Assembly: GCA_006226375.1 (NCBI GenBank)
Contig: SBHC01000005.1
Span: forward strand, 1-64,000
DNA from: Deltaproteobacteria bacterium
GTDB lineage: Bacteria; Myxococcota_C; UBA6777
Length of the DNA: 64,000 nucleotides
Direction: 5' to 3'
Both the position numbers and the translations under genes were made by a program. The stretch's first letter is position 1. Every line of letters begins with the position of its first letter. This document shows positions 40,641 to 49,725 of the stretch, one piece after another. The notes beneath the pieces are model-generated. The model had not been told where the DNA came from and ran no database searches. It saw only the letters and a list, made by a program, of their open reading frames with translations.

Positions 40641-42326
40641 ATGATAGTGATCACAATGCGCTCTTCTGTTCAACGCATCACAATTGGAATCGCTTCCCTC
40701 ACCTTGTTGGTTGGCCTCTGTTGGCTTCGACCCACATGGCAGCTTTCCCAGTTGGAGGCGGCACCTCAACCCCGTCAACCCGTTCCAGAACAAACAAGTC
40801 CTCGGGTTAGACCGAAAGCGGCTCCCACACCCAACAAGCCCCAAAACGACAAAGCAAAGAAGAGAGAGGCTTCGGCTCCTCGGGAACAAGCACCCCAACG
40901 TCGGGAACCCGCACATGTACGGGCGGGTCAACGTCCTCAACCTGTGAAGGCGCAGAAACGGCCGAAGCCTCAGCCGAAACCTCCACTTCAGCAGCTAGCG
41001 GAGTTGTTGGTTCGTCCCTACAACGGTCATCCGGATCGCCACAAAAGCTTGATCCAGGCGCTGATGCAGACCCCCCTATCTTCTAAGGCTGTGGTGCGTT
41101 TGGCTTCTCCTCTCCTGAACCATAAGAGCTGGGACGTTCGCGAAAAAGCGGCCTACACGTTGTCGTGGCTGACCCACTTTCTGCGTGACAAAGCGACCAT
41201 TCAAAAGCTGCGGGATGGCTCACGTCACGACTCACACTGGAAAGTTCGGGCCGCCAATCTGCGGGCGTTGGGCGTCATTCATTCCGAAGCGAAAGATAGC
41301 GTGTTGGACTCGATTCTCTATGCGCTTCGCAAAGACTCGTATTGGCAGGTTCGGGCTCAGGCGGCACACAGTCTGTCGCAATTGGGTGGAGCGCGCATCG
41401 CCAAACCCAAGCTGTGGGTGGCAGCCATCAACGACCCCTCCTGGCAAGTTCGTTCAGCCGTCGCAACCGTGCTCCAGCACATCCAACCCAGGAACTCCCA
41501 ATGGGTGGAAGCGCTGGGACTTCGCTTGCTCGATCCGGAGCCGGCTGTAAGGTATGCGGCGTCGCAAACGCTCGCTCGTTTGAGCAACATCGCACTCCCA
41601 CTGCTGGTCAAGATGGCCCGCTCTAAGCACATCTCCGCACGAAAACATGCCTTGTCCGCTCTCGCTTGTCACGCCAAGCATTCCAGCCAGGCCTTGCAGT
41701 CCTTGCGGCGGGCGCTACGTGACCCTCAGTGGCGAATAGCCAAGGAGGCAGCCTCTGCTCTCAGTCAGGTGGGCCCAGCCGCTGCACCGGCAATACCCGA
41801 CTTGATTAAGCTCCTTCACTCCAAGAAAACAGCGCTGCGCTTGATGGCGTCGTGGGCGCTGCAGTCGATCGGCAAAGCCACGCTGGTGTATTTGCGCAAG
41901 AGCTTGCAGAGCGAGCACCACTTCACGAAGATGTCGGCGGCTGAGACGGTGGGTCTCTTGGGACCAGCGGCGGCTTCAGCAGCTCCCGATTTGGTCGATG
42001 CGATGATGGACAAGGAATGGAAGATCCGACGAGAAGCCACCTGGGCGCTTTACCGCTTGGGACCCAAAGGTGCGTCTACCATTCCCATGAGCATGATTCC
42101 TATCCTGATTAACTCTGTCCAAGACAAGCAATGGAGTGTCCGCTTTGTAGTCTCTCATGTGCTTGGATGGATGGGCCCGCGAGGTCGCATGATCATCGGA
42201 TGGTTCGGTAGCCGCTCTGTTTCAACCGTGGGCGTTCTCAAGCAATTGTCCCAATCGGACAAGGACGATCGCGTTCGCCAAGCTGCCAAACAAGCGCTGC
42301 AGCGTGTCCTTGCCAAAACGCCATAA
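40641..42326 (+). CDS. Exported or anchored HEAT-repeat protein (first of two)
   Basis: 561 aa. One N-terminal hydrophobic segment (ITIGIASLTLLVGLCWL) is a signal or anchor; a Pro/Lys/Arg-rich linker (about 45-110) follows, then about ten HEAT/PBS-like repeats (SWDVREKAAYTLSWL; HWKVRAANLRALGVI; YWQVRAQAAHSLSQL; SWQVRSAVATVLQHI). The curved alpha-solenoid is a protein-binding scaffold, probably periplasmic. The start is uncertain: ATG codons at 40641 and 40656 both lack a clear ribosome site. A closely similar gene follows after 93 bp, probably by duplication. Confidence 0.8.
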   Translation: MIVITMRSSVQRITIGIASLTLLVGLCWLRPTWQLSQLEAAPQPRQPVPEQTSPRVRPKAAPTPNKPQNDKAKKREASAPREQAPQRREPAHVRAGQRPQPVKAQKRPKPQPKPPLQQLAELLVRPYNGHPDRHKSLIQALMQTPLSSKAVVRLASPLLNHKSWDVREKAAYTLSWLTHFLRDKATIQKLRDGSRHDSHWKVRAANLRALGVIHSEAKDSVLDSILYALRKDSYWQVRAQAAHSLSQLGGARIAKPKLWVAAINDPSWQVRSAVATVLQHIQPRNSQWVEALGLRLLDPEPAVRYAASQTLARLSNIALPLLVKMARSKHISARKHALSALACHAKHSSQALQSLRRALRDPQWRIAKEAASALSQVGPAAAPAIPDLIKLLHSKKTALRLMASWALQSIGKATLVYLRKSLQSEHHFTKMSAAETVGLLGPAAASAAPDLVDAMMDKEWKIRREATWALYRLGPKGASTIPMSMIPILINSVQDKQWSVRFVVSHVLGWMGPRGRMIIGWFGSRSVSTVGVLKQLSQSDKDDRVRQAAKQALQRVLAKTP

Positions 42327-42419
42327 TTCATCCAAACTGTGACGGTTCCTCCATACGAACAGCGACGTTGTTCCCTGTGACTCCACGGACCAACGACTTC
42401 CAACGAAAGGAAGGGTACT

Positions 42420-44597
42420 ATGAGCCGACTCTTTGCGCGTGTCGCCTTGTTTTTGTTCCTGGCAGCCGGCATCGCGGCAGCGATCTGGAGCTACACGTAT
42501 GCCCCGCTCCCCAACCGAATCCGCTCCCTGGCGAAGCAGCTTGCGAAGGAGTCGGGAGGTGTTGACTTCCGTGCACAGCGGGCCCTCCGTCGGATTGGAG
42601 AGCGCGCACTTCCAGCGTTGGAGCGGATGCTTTCCAACCGGCACTGGAAAGACCGTCGGGCCGCAGCCCAGGCTCTCGCTGTTGTTGAAACCCGCGAGCA
42701 GGCCGCTCGCAAGGCTCTGCAAGACGCCCTCCACGACCGAGAGTGGCGTGTGCGGAAGATGGCGGCTTTTGCCTTGGGCCAAAAAGGTTGGTACAGCGCA
42801 ACAGCAGTCCATGCTCTAACAAGCGCCCTGCTCCGAGAAAAAGAGTGGCAAGTTCGTCGTGAGATAGCCCAGGCATTGGGTCGGATTGGACCGGCAGCGC
42901 GTCATGCCACCAACGTCTTGGAGAGCAAGCTCAAAGATTCCGACTGGAGCGTCAGGACGGCTGCACTTCGTGCTCTGGTTCAAATCAACCTCAGGCCCCA
43001 AGGGTTGCTTCATGCTTTGGAACAAACCTTGGGAGATCGCAACTGGCAGGTCCGAGAGATAGCATCGCAGATCACCAGTCAGATTGGCGCTGTGGCGTTT
43101 GTCCTCATTCCAGATTTGCAAAACCTCACCCAGGATACACGGGCCGAGGTTCGTCGTGCAGCGACCGCTTCTCTCCAACAAATGGGTGGCTTAATCCTCG
43201 CACAAGGATTGATGTCCAGACGAGAAAGTCGTCGCCAAGTGGCTCTCCGCGACCTACAACAATGGGGTCCTCGCTCCCCGATCTTTCTTAACGCTGCGTT
43301 CATCACGCTGACCAAGGGGAAGCTACCAGGCAGCCGGGCTTTGCTTCGCATTGTCCAATCGTACATCCCCCCCAACCCGAAAGTTCCCGCCAACACCAAG
43401 CGTGTGCGATTTCCTGTGGAGCGCAACGCAGTTCTCCATGTTCCACGGTTGGGCAAACTCAGCGTCTTGGCGATCCCGTCTCTGTACGGAATGCTGCGCA
43501 GCAACAGCCCCAAGCTTCGTTGGGCTGCAGCCCACACCCTTGCTCGCTTGCCAGCAGCGCTTCCCAATGTACGAGAGCTGCTCAAGCACAAGCAAACGTG
43601 GGTCCGTCGAACAGCGATCAATGTCGCACAACAAATGGGCTCCAGCGCCGTTTTGGTGCTTGCCGAAGCGCTCAACCACAGCGACCCTTACATCCGACTC
43701 ACAGCAGCGCGGGCTTTGGGACAAGGAAACAAGCACAGCAAAGTTCGACGACAATCGCTGGTCGGCCGGTTGCGAGACACCAACCTCGCGGTTCGCATGG
43801 AAGCCGCGCTCTCCCTGCTCAACCTCGGAGACGAAGGAAAAAAGACCTTGCTGCAAGGCATGGAAAAGCTCTCTTTGAATGGAATTATTCAGCTGATTGG
43901 CCAAACGTCTGAGCTGCCAGTGGCGGAACTCTCCGTCAAGAAGCGGAGCCAGATCCTCATTCGCTTGATGCGATTTCTCCGAACAGGACAAGACAACGAG
44001 CGCTTGTTTGCGGTGAAGGCGCTTCACACGCTATCGCCGAGCGCAGGTCCGCTGTTGCCGGAGCTTCGCACCCTCCTGCTCAAAGACAATGTCGTCCAGA
44101 TCCGGAAAGTTGCAGCGATGACCCTCGCGGCGCTGGGAGCGACCAACAAGGCTGCGCTGGGTCCTTTGCGTGAGGCGCTGCGTACGTCGTCAGATGAGAC
44201 TCGCGCCTTCGCTCTTCGGGCTCTGTACGAGTTGGGGCCAGCCGCCCAAGAGGCAACCCCTGAGTTGGTCAAGGCGGTACAAGATACAACCACACGACAG
44301 CAAGCGATCCTGGCCTTGAGTCGGATGAAACCAAGTGTAGCTGAGGCGTTGGAGCCCTTGGCACAAAGCCAGAAGCCACAAGTCCGTTGGGCTCGCGTGG
44401 AGGTTCTGAGTCGATTGCGTCCACGCACTCCGGCGATTACAAAAAGCTTGCAGCAGGCCAGCCAGGACAACTCACAGTTGGTTCGCTTGACCGCACAGTA
44501 TGCTTTGTCCCAGGAACAAGAAGCCCCCCAAGCAGAGCCAGCCAAGACAACAGCGCCGGCCAGCCGACCAACCTCACGCCCTGCCCCCCGTCGTTAG
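42420..44597 (+). CDS. Exported or anchored HEAT-repeat protein (second of two)
   Basis: 725 aa. An N-terminal hydrophobic segment (FARVALFLFLAAGIAAAIW) and no linker; HEAT/PBS repeats start near residue 40 and fill the protein (HWKDRRAAAQALAVV; EWRVRKMAAFALGQK; EWQVRREIAQALGRI; DWSVRTAALRALVQI), ending in a Pro/Ala/Ser/Thr tail. The ribosome site is GAAAGGAAGG before the ATG. Same order of anchor then solenoid as the preceding gene, and the same W-x-VR-x-A repeat type, so the pair is likely paralogous and co-transcribed. It converges on the UbiB-type gene (38-bp gap). Confidence 0.82.
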   Translation: MSRLFARVALFLFLAAGIAAAIWSYTYAPLPNRIRSLAKQLAKESGGVDFRAQRALRRIGERALPALERMLSNRHWKDRRAAAQALAVVETREQAARKALQDALHDREWRVRKMAAFALGQKGWYSATAVHALTSALLREKEWQVRREIAQALGRIGPAARHATNVLESKLKDSDWSVRTAALRALVQINLRPQGLLHALEQTLGDRNWQVREIASQITSQIGAVAFVLIPDLQNLTQDTRAEVRRAATASLQQMGGLILAQGLMSRRESRRQVALRDLQQWGPRSPIFLNAAFITLTKGKLPGSRALLRIVQSYIPPNPKVPANTKRVRFPVERNAVLHVPRLGKLSVLAIPSLYGMLRSNSPKLRWAAAHTLARLPAALPNVRELLKHKQTWVRRTAINVAQQMGSSAVLVLAEALNHSDPYIRLTAARALGQGNKHSKVRRQSLVGRLRDTNLAVRMEAALSLLNLGDEGKKTLLQGMEKLSLNGIIQLIGQTSELPVAELSVKKRSQILIRLMRFLRTGQDNERLFAVKALHTLSPSAGPLLPELRTLLLKDNVVQIRKVAAMTLAALGATNKAALGPLREALRTSSDETRAFALRALYELGPAAQEATPELVKAVQDTTTRQQAILALSRMKPSVAEALEPLAQSQKPQVRWARVEVLSRLRPRTPAITKSLQQASQDNSQLVRLTAQYALSQEQEAPQAEPAKTTAPASRPTSRPAPRR

Positions 44598-44635
44598 CAG
44601 ACGACCTCTCGCAACGTTCCCTCCCCCTCAGAAGA

Positions 44636-46285
44636 TTATCGATCGAGTAACAACACTCGAAACACAAGCAAGCCACCGCCAAAGAACACGCCAAGAAACA
44701 AAACAATGGCCAGAATGGGGTAACCGAGAATGGTGTAGGGAGTCTCCACTTCCATCAGCATAATGGAGCCCAAAAGCATGGCAGCAAGAACCAATCCAGC
44801 TGTAATTCGGTTGGCGATTTTCTGCATCGCAACCATCAACGTTTCTTGATTAAAGGCGTCCACTTTGATGGAGAATTCTTGCCGAACAAGCTGCTCCAAG
44901 ATCCGGTTAATTCTTCGCGGAGAGACCTCTGCAAGCTCTCTCATATCTTCGGCCACAGCCATAAAATGGGACTTTGTTAAGCGTGACCCCACATGGGAAA
45001 GTAGCTTGCGATCCATGTACTGGGATAGCTCGTGTTGAACGTCAAACTCTGGATCAAGCAAAGAGCCAAGATGCTCCAAATGCATCAACGTTTTGCCCAG
45101 CATCGTGAACACGGAAGGAAGCCGGATACGATTGCGTGACGCGCTCAAGGAGATGTCAAAGAGGCTACGACCCATATTAAGCGTTTGAATCGAGCTACCT
45201 TGCAACAAACTGACACCACGGGCGACATCTTCGCGAAACTTGTGGCTGTCGTGTTGCTTGTGTCTTCGCGACATCGACAGAGCGATCTCTGCCACCTCTT
45301 CCCCGTTTCCTTCGCTCATCATCCAAAGAAGTCGGGTCAGCTTGTGTTGTGTACCTGGCGACAACTCTGTCACCATCCCAAAATCAATCAATCCGAGGGT
45401 GTTGTTGTCCAACAAGAGAACGTTTCCAGGGTGAGGGTCGGCGTGGAACAATCCATCCTCCAGCACTTGCTGCAGGTAAGCTTCGAACACTGTGTGAGCA
45501 AGCTCCTTCCCCTGAATCTCTGTTCGTGCCAGAGGGCTGGTCTCTGTGAGCTTGGTTCCTTCCAGATACTCCATGGTAAGGACACGCTCCGTAGAGAGGC
45601 GTTTCCAAACCTTAGGAACTTGCAAACGAGGCCAGTCCTCAAAGCGCTCCCGAAAGAAGACCAGATGGGACAGTTCCTGACGAAAATCAATTTCACGTTC
45701 AAGCTGTTGCTGTAATTCTTTCACATGGTGTGTCAGCTCGTACCGTTCGCCAAACTGTGTGTATTTTTCCATGAACGCAGCAGCTTCTCGCAACGCTGCC
45801 ATGTCCTCTTCAATTTGCTCCGCCACGCCTGGACGTTGAACCTTCACGACGACTTGTTCACCGTTGGTCAGCGTAGCAAGATGGACTTGCCCCAAAGAAG
45901 CCGCAGCCACCGGGCTTTCCTCGAAGCTTCGGAAGACATCGGACAGCTCCGTTTCAAGCTCACTCTCAAGAATCTCGCGAACCTCAGGAAATGGGAACGG
46001 TTGAACCTTGTCATGCAAGCGTGACAAGGCGTCGCAGTAAGCTTCAGGCAACAGGTCGATGCGTGTGGAGAGCAGCTGGCCAATCTTTACAAACGTTGGC
46101 CCCATCGCCTCCAAGTCATCGACCAAATCGGATGCTTTCCCCTGTTCTTCAAGCTCCGGTTCGGAGCCATTCAACTCCTTTCGTAACCTCTCACCTGCTT
46201 CATGACCCAAGTTATCTTGGTTGTATTTCAGCAACAGACGAACAATGTCTTTGTACCGTTGAATGTATTGAGGTTGAAGCAGCAT
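44636..46285 (-). CDS. UbiB/ABC1-family atypical kinase
   Basis: 549 aa from the ATG at 46283-46285 (GGAG five bases upstream); an earlier in-frame start adds 17 unlikely residues. Family motifs in order: FVKIGQLLSTRIDLLP (KxGQ, about 80-95), ASLGQVHLATL (Ala-rich nucleotide loop), VVVKVQRPGV, DGLFHADPHPGNVLLLD (catalytic loop, about 280) and LIDFGMV (metal Asp). The C-terminus has two membrane segments (ITAGLVLAAMLLGSIML and ILGYPILAIVLFLGVFFGG). Members support ubiquinone synthesis or lipid distribution as ATPases/kinases. There are no ubi genes nearby, so the exact role is open. Confidence 0.92.
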   Translation of the reverse strand: MLLQPQYIQRYKDIVRLLLKYNQDNLGHEAGERLRKELNGSEPELEEQGKASDLVDDLEAMGPTFVKIGQLLSTRIDLLPEAYCDALSRLHDKVQPFPFPEVREILESELETELSDVFRSFEESPVAAASLGQVHLATLTNGEQVVVKVQRPGVAEQIEEDMAALREAAAFMEKYTQFGERYELTHHVKELQQQLEREIDFRQELSHLVFFRERFEDWPRLQVPKVWKRLSTERVLTMEYLEGTKLTETSPLARTEIQGKELAHTVFEAYLQQVLEDGLFHADPHPGNVLLLDNNTLGLIDFGMVTELSPGTQHKLTRLLWMMSEGNGEEVAEIALSMSRRHKQHDSHKFREDVARGVSLLQGSSIQTLNMGRSLFDISLSASRNRIRLPSVFTMLGKTLMHLEHLGSLLDPEFDVQHELSQYMDRKLLSHVGSRLTKSHFMAVAEDMRELAEVSPRRINRILEQLVRQEFSIKVDAFNQETLMVAMQKIANRITAGLVLAAMLLGSIMLMEVETPYTILGYPILAIVLFLGVFFGGGLLVFRVLLLDR

Positions 46286-46393
46286 ATTAACTCCGAAACA
46301 AGGCGAAAGTGTTATCGTTGGGAAAAGGCAAACCATCAGAGCCTAGAAGCAGGAAGGGATGAAAACCGTAGCTTTCACCCCTTGTCCATCAGC

Positions 46394-47179
46394 TTAGCGC
46401 GCTACAGCGATGACATCTCCACCTTTGTCATTAATAAGAAAGGCTTGAAGGCGGGAGTTGGAGTCAGGCGAAAGTCCCAAGAACACGAACGTATAGGTTT
46501 CACCAGACTGCAGCGAAAGCTCCGGTACCAGGGCCAGTAACTCTCCCGAGCTATGGCTTCGGATGGTCCACCGGTACTCACCTCCAGCAAGAGACTGGTA
46601 CGACGACAGCGTTCCTCCCGACAGAGGCGCGCTTGAGAGTTCTTCGCCACTTCCTTCCGAGCATTGGCTGGCTCTTGCCGCCCCACATGTCTGGGGGATC
46701 GCCTCAAAGTTCATCGCAGGTGCTTGTTTTGGAAAGTGCAGCAAACGAACCTTTGCATCGTCACTTGGTTTCAAGGAAGGTGTTTGCTCGTGAACCAAGG
46801 TACGAATCAGGCCTTCCTGGGTAGAGTGTACAAACACGGAGTGCTGCTTCGTGGGATCAATATCGACCTGGACTTCGGCAAGGACCCGGCCCTTCAAAGC
46901 TCGAACGATCTTCACGTTATGACGACCAGGCTCAAGGCGAATAAACCCTGTATCACTCCCGTAAGAAAGAGACTGGTACGCAAGCCGGTTGTCGATGCTA
47001 ACGGAGATGGAGTCTGTCCCTTGTGCCACGTGTAACACACGCACCACGGACACCTTGATATCACTTTTTTCCTCAGGGCTCTGGTTCGAAGGAGCAGGAG
47101 GAGGTGGTGCCATTGAACAACCCATACCCAAACTCATTCCAAGAAGTACAACTGCTATTTTTTCAATCATGAAACGCAT
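46394..47179 (-). CDS. DUF4397-type lipoprotein
   Basis: 261 aa from the ATG at 47177-47179, chosen because it opens on a lipoprotein signal (VVLLGMSLGMGC, Cys about 22); the longer frame has no better ribosome site. Residues about 40-160 show the DUF4397 pattern (VRVLHVAQGTDSISVSIDN; LEPGRHNVKIV), an Ig-like beta fold, and a second weaker copy follows (VRLLHFPKQAPAMNFEAI; YTFVFLGLSPDSNSRLQAFLINDK). Function is unknown; the family is widespread in secreted proteins of marine and myxobacteria-like taxa. Confidence 0.8.
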   Translation of the reverse strand: MRFMIEKIAVVLLGMSLGMGCSMAPPPPAPSNQSPEEKSDIKVSVVRVLHVAQGTDSISVSIDNRLAYQSLSYGSDTGFIRLEPGRHNVKIVRALKGRVLAEVQVDIDPTKQHSVFVHSTQEGLIRTLVHEQTPSLKPSDDAKVRLLHFPKQAPAMNFEAIPQTCGAARASQCSEGSGEELSSAPLSGGTLSSYQSLAGGEYRWTIRSHSSGELLALVPELSLQSGETYTFVFLGLSPDSNSRLQAFLINDKGGDVIAVAR

Positions 47180-47588
47180 TACTGCATCCTCTCTGCTTTT
47201 GTGAGAATTCATATCCTTTCGTCGCAAAGATAGAGATGCATAGCTTGTGCCGTTCCTCGACAAAACTATATATCCCAGACACTTAGAATTCCAAACCAAC
47301 TCAATGAGACATGCAGATCCCAAGGAAACGTGATGGAGATGTCACGCTGCGTCTTGGCGAGAGCGCGGAGGTGAGAAGCTCCATGGCATCGTAAGATCGA
47401 ACAGACAAGACCATTGGTTTAAGGACCCCAAACTCCCTCTGGAGTCTCCACCCCCCAGACTTGATGAAGTGTTCCGAGCAAGTGGGGTCTTCAACCCCCA
47501 GGACGTTACGAGAATTCAAGCATTTAGGGTTGGCACACTTCTCGCTGTTGCTCCTCGGTGTAACAAGCCGAAAAGAAGGAGGTCAGCG
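47180..47588. other. 409-bp divergent intergenic region, no gene seen
   Basis: It separates the DUF4397 lipoprotein gene (minus) from the PP2C gene (plus). Short frames here lack ribosome sites. A run with ctctggagtctccacccccc and ggtcttcaacccccagg lies near 47436-47503. A half palindrome (tgagaa) at about 47202 has no partner, so it is not counted with the copper regulon. Confidence 0.4.
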
Positions 47589-48395
47589 ATGTACTCATTG
47601 GACGTCTTTGGAAGCACACACATTGGACGACGCCGCAACAACGAAGACGCTTACGGTGTCTTTCCGTCATTGGGATTGTTCGTCGTGGCCGATGGGATTG
47701 GGGGTTATCAAGGTGGTGAGGTGGCCAGCCAGCTCGCCTTAACCACCATCGCATCGTTCTTTGAGCGAAACGTTCGAGATCAGGAAGCGACTTGGCCGTT
47801 TGCACTGCAAAAGAAGTATTCTTGGGAAGAAAACATGGTCCAAGCCTCGATCCGTTTGGCCCATCAGACCATCGTTTCGCAGCGACACGGAGCCCTGCAA
47901 AAGATGGGAACCACCGTTGCCATGATGACCGTGTCGCAAGAACCTGACGAGTCACCCCAGGTTGTGATTGGGCATGTCGGTGACAGCCGGGTCTACCGAC
48001 TCCGTAATCAGACACTCACCCCGCTAACACGGGACCACTCCATGTACGAAGAGCTGAAAACGATGGGCATGAACGTTCCCCCCATTGAGGAGTTCTCGTT
48101 CTCCAACGTCATCACCCGAGCCTTGGGGATGAACGATACAGCACAGCCCGACTTGTCGATGCACCCAATCCAAAGCAACGACCGCTTCTTGCTTTGCACG
48201 GATGGAGTGTTTGGTCCTCTTAAGGAAGATAAGTTGCAATCGTTGCTCGCGCTTCCCAACCCCCAGCGAGCCTGCGAAGAGTTGCTGGATGCAGCTTACA
48301 AAGCCGGAGGGACCGACAACATGACCGCTGTCGTCGTGGACGTGAACGAAAGAAACCTATCCGTTGCCTTCAGGCAAGATGCCATGACGACGTAA
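47589..48395 (+). CDS. PP2C-type serine/threonine protein phosphatase
   Basis: 268 aa from the ATG at 47589, chosen for the GGAGG upstream and because the protein then begins at the catalytic domain. PP2C motifs with metal-binding Asp residues: RRRNNEDAYGVFP (about 14-26), VVADGIGGYQGGEVAS (about 32-47), IGHVGDSRVYRLR (about 125), LLCTDGVFG (about 200) and GGTDNMTAVVVDV (about 240). It is cytosolic and would remove phosphates placed by the STPK encoded at 49726. Its last 39 bp overlap the end of the convergent FHA-activator gene. Confidence 0.93.
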   Translation: MYSLDVFGSTHIGRRRNNEDAYGVFPSLGLFVVADGIGGYQGGEVASQLALTTIASFFERNVRDQEATWPFALQKKYSWEENMVQASIRLAHQTIVSQRHGALQKMGTTVAMMTVSQEPDESPQVVIGHVGDSRVYRLRNQTLTPLTRDHSMYEELKTMGMNVPPIEEFSFSNVITRALGMNDTAQPDLSMHPIQSNDRFLLCTDGVFGPLKEDKLQSLLALPNPQRACEELLDAAYKAGGTDNMTAVVVDVNERNLSVAFRQDAMTT

Positions 48396-49703
48396 CAACG
48401 TTCGAAGATGCTTTCGATCCAGCTTAACCTCTCGGGCCATCGCAGAGATGTTCCCATCAGCACGTTGAAATGTATCGCTGAGGTACGCGCTCTCAAATGC
48501 GTCCAAGATCCACTGCTTGGCTTCTGAATAGGGCAAGTCTGTTCGGACCGAGAGAGGGTTCCGTCCAGCGGTCGGCCGGATGGAAAGGCGAAGGTCCTCA
48601 AAGGATGCAGCGCCAGGCGAGAGCGCCAACGCGCGGTCAACCACATTGCGTAGTTCGCGAACATTTCCGGGCCAATCGTATGCCATCAAGCGATCGAGGT
48701 TGGATCCCGAAACATGAGAGTTCTGCAACCCGCGCCGACGTAACAACGCCGAAACAATGGGAGGAATGTCTTCCCGACGCTCTTGCAAGGAGGGCAAGCG
48801 CAAACGAACCACTGACAATCGGTAGAACAGATCCGGCCGAAACCCTCCCTCAGCCACACGTGCGTTGAGGTCCACTTGTGACGCTGCCAGGATACGAACG
48901 TTGACGTCACGCTCACGATCGGCACCAACAGGCCGGACTCTTCGCTCTTCAATGGCACGCAACAAGCGAGCCTGGGCGTCCAAAGGGATATGCCCCAATT
49001 CGTCAAGAAACAAGGTCCCTCCGTGAGCGCGTACAAAGGCTCCATCACGTTGGGCAGCAGCGCCAGTGTAGGCACCTTTGACATGACCAAAAAACTCGCT
49101 CTCCAACAACGTCGCGGGCAAAGCGCCACAGTCCAGAGTCACAAAAGGACCTTTGCGTCTCGAACTGGCTTCGTGAATGGCTCGCGCAGCCAACTCTTTC
49201 CCAGTCCCCGTCTCTCCTTCCAAAAGAACGGTAACGTCCGAGGCTGCGACCTGCTCCAGAACAGCGAAGACCTCTCGCATCACCAAGCTCTCCGCCACCA
49301 ACTCTCCAAAGCTGCGGGCCTGGCTGGGAGAGACCTCCAGGTTCTGGGGCTGAGGTTGAATCCGAAGATACGAATGACCCACCTTAAACGTCGCGCCGGC
49401 CAGAACACGAGACTCCGCGATCAAGGCTCCTTGGAACAAGGTACCGTTACGGCTCTCCAGGTCTTTGGCTACAAACCATGAGCCATCACGGACAAGTTGC
49501 AAATGTTGTGAGGAAACGCGATCATCTGTTAGAACCAGAGAGGAGGACGGGTCTGTACCCACAACAACAGGCTCCGTACCGATGGGCACAGCACGTCCCA
49601 TATCGGGTCCTTCCACAACCACCAACTGACAGTGTGTGGTATCACCGGAGGCCATCTCACCATGTGCAGTAGCGACCGTTGTTTCCAGGGAAGACTCTGC
49701 CAT
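48357..49703 (-). CDS. FHA-domain sigma54-dependent activator
   Basis: 448 aa. An N-terminal FHA domain (about 22-115; VVGTDPSSSLVLTDDRVSSQHLQL, SRNGTLFQG), AAA+ domain with Walker A EGETGTGKE, the sigma54 loop GAYTGA, Walker B TLFLDELGHIP, and a C-terminal Fis-like helix-turn-helix (ISAMAREVKLDRKHLRTLLRRH). In place of a receiver, the FHA domain reads phosphothreonine, so Ser/Thr kinase signals feed into sigma54 promoters, an arrangement well known from myxobacteria. The start has GGAGAG upstream. Only 22 bp separate it from the divergent STPK gene, and its 3' end overlaps the phosphatase gene: a compact kinase-reader-phosphatase module. Confidence 0.93.
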   Translation of the reverse strand: MAESSLETTVATAHGEMASGDTTHCQLVVVEGPDMGRAVPIGTEPVVVGTDPSSSLVLTDDRVSSQHLQLVRDGSWFVAKDLESRNGTLFQGALIAESRVLAGATFKVGHSYLRIQPQPQNLEVSPSQARSFGELVAESLVMREVFAVLEQVAASDVTVLLEGETGTGKELAARAIHEASSRRKGPFVTLDCGALPATLLESEFFGHVKGAYTGAAAQRDGAFVRAHGGTLFLDELGHIPLDAQARLLRAIEERRVRPVGADRERDVNVRILAASQVDLNARVAEGGFRPDLFYRLSVVRLRLPSLQERREDIPPIVSALLRRRGLQNSHVSGSNLDRLMAYDWPGNVRELRNVVDRALALSPGAASFEDLRLSIRPTAGRNPLSVRTDLPYSEAKQWILDAFESAYLSDTFQRADGNISAMAREVKLDRKHLRTLLRRHGILPEGNG

Positions 49704-49725
49704 CTCTATCTCTCCGGGGGTGAAT

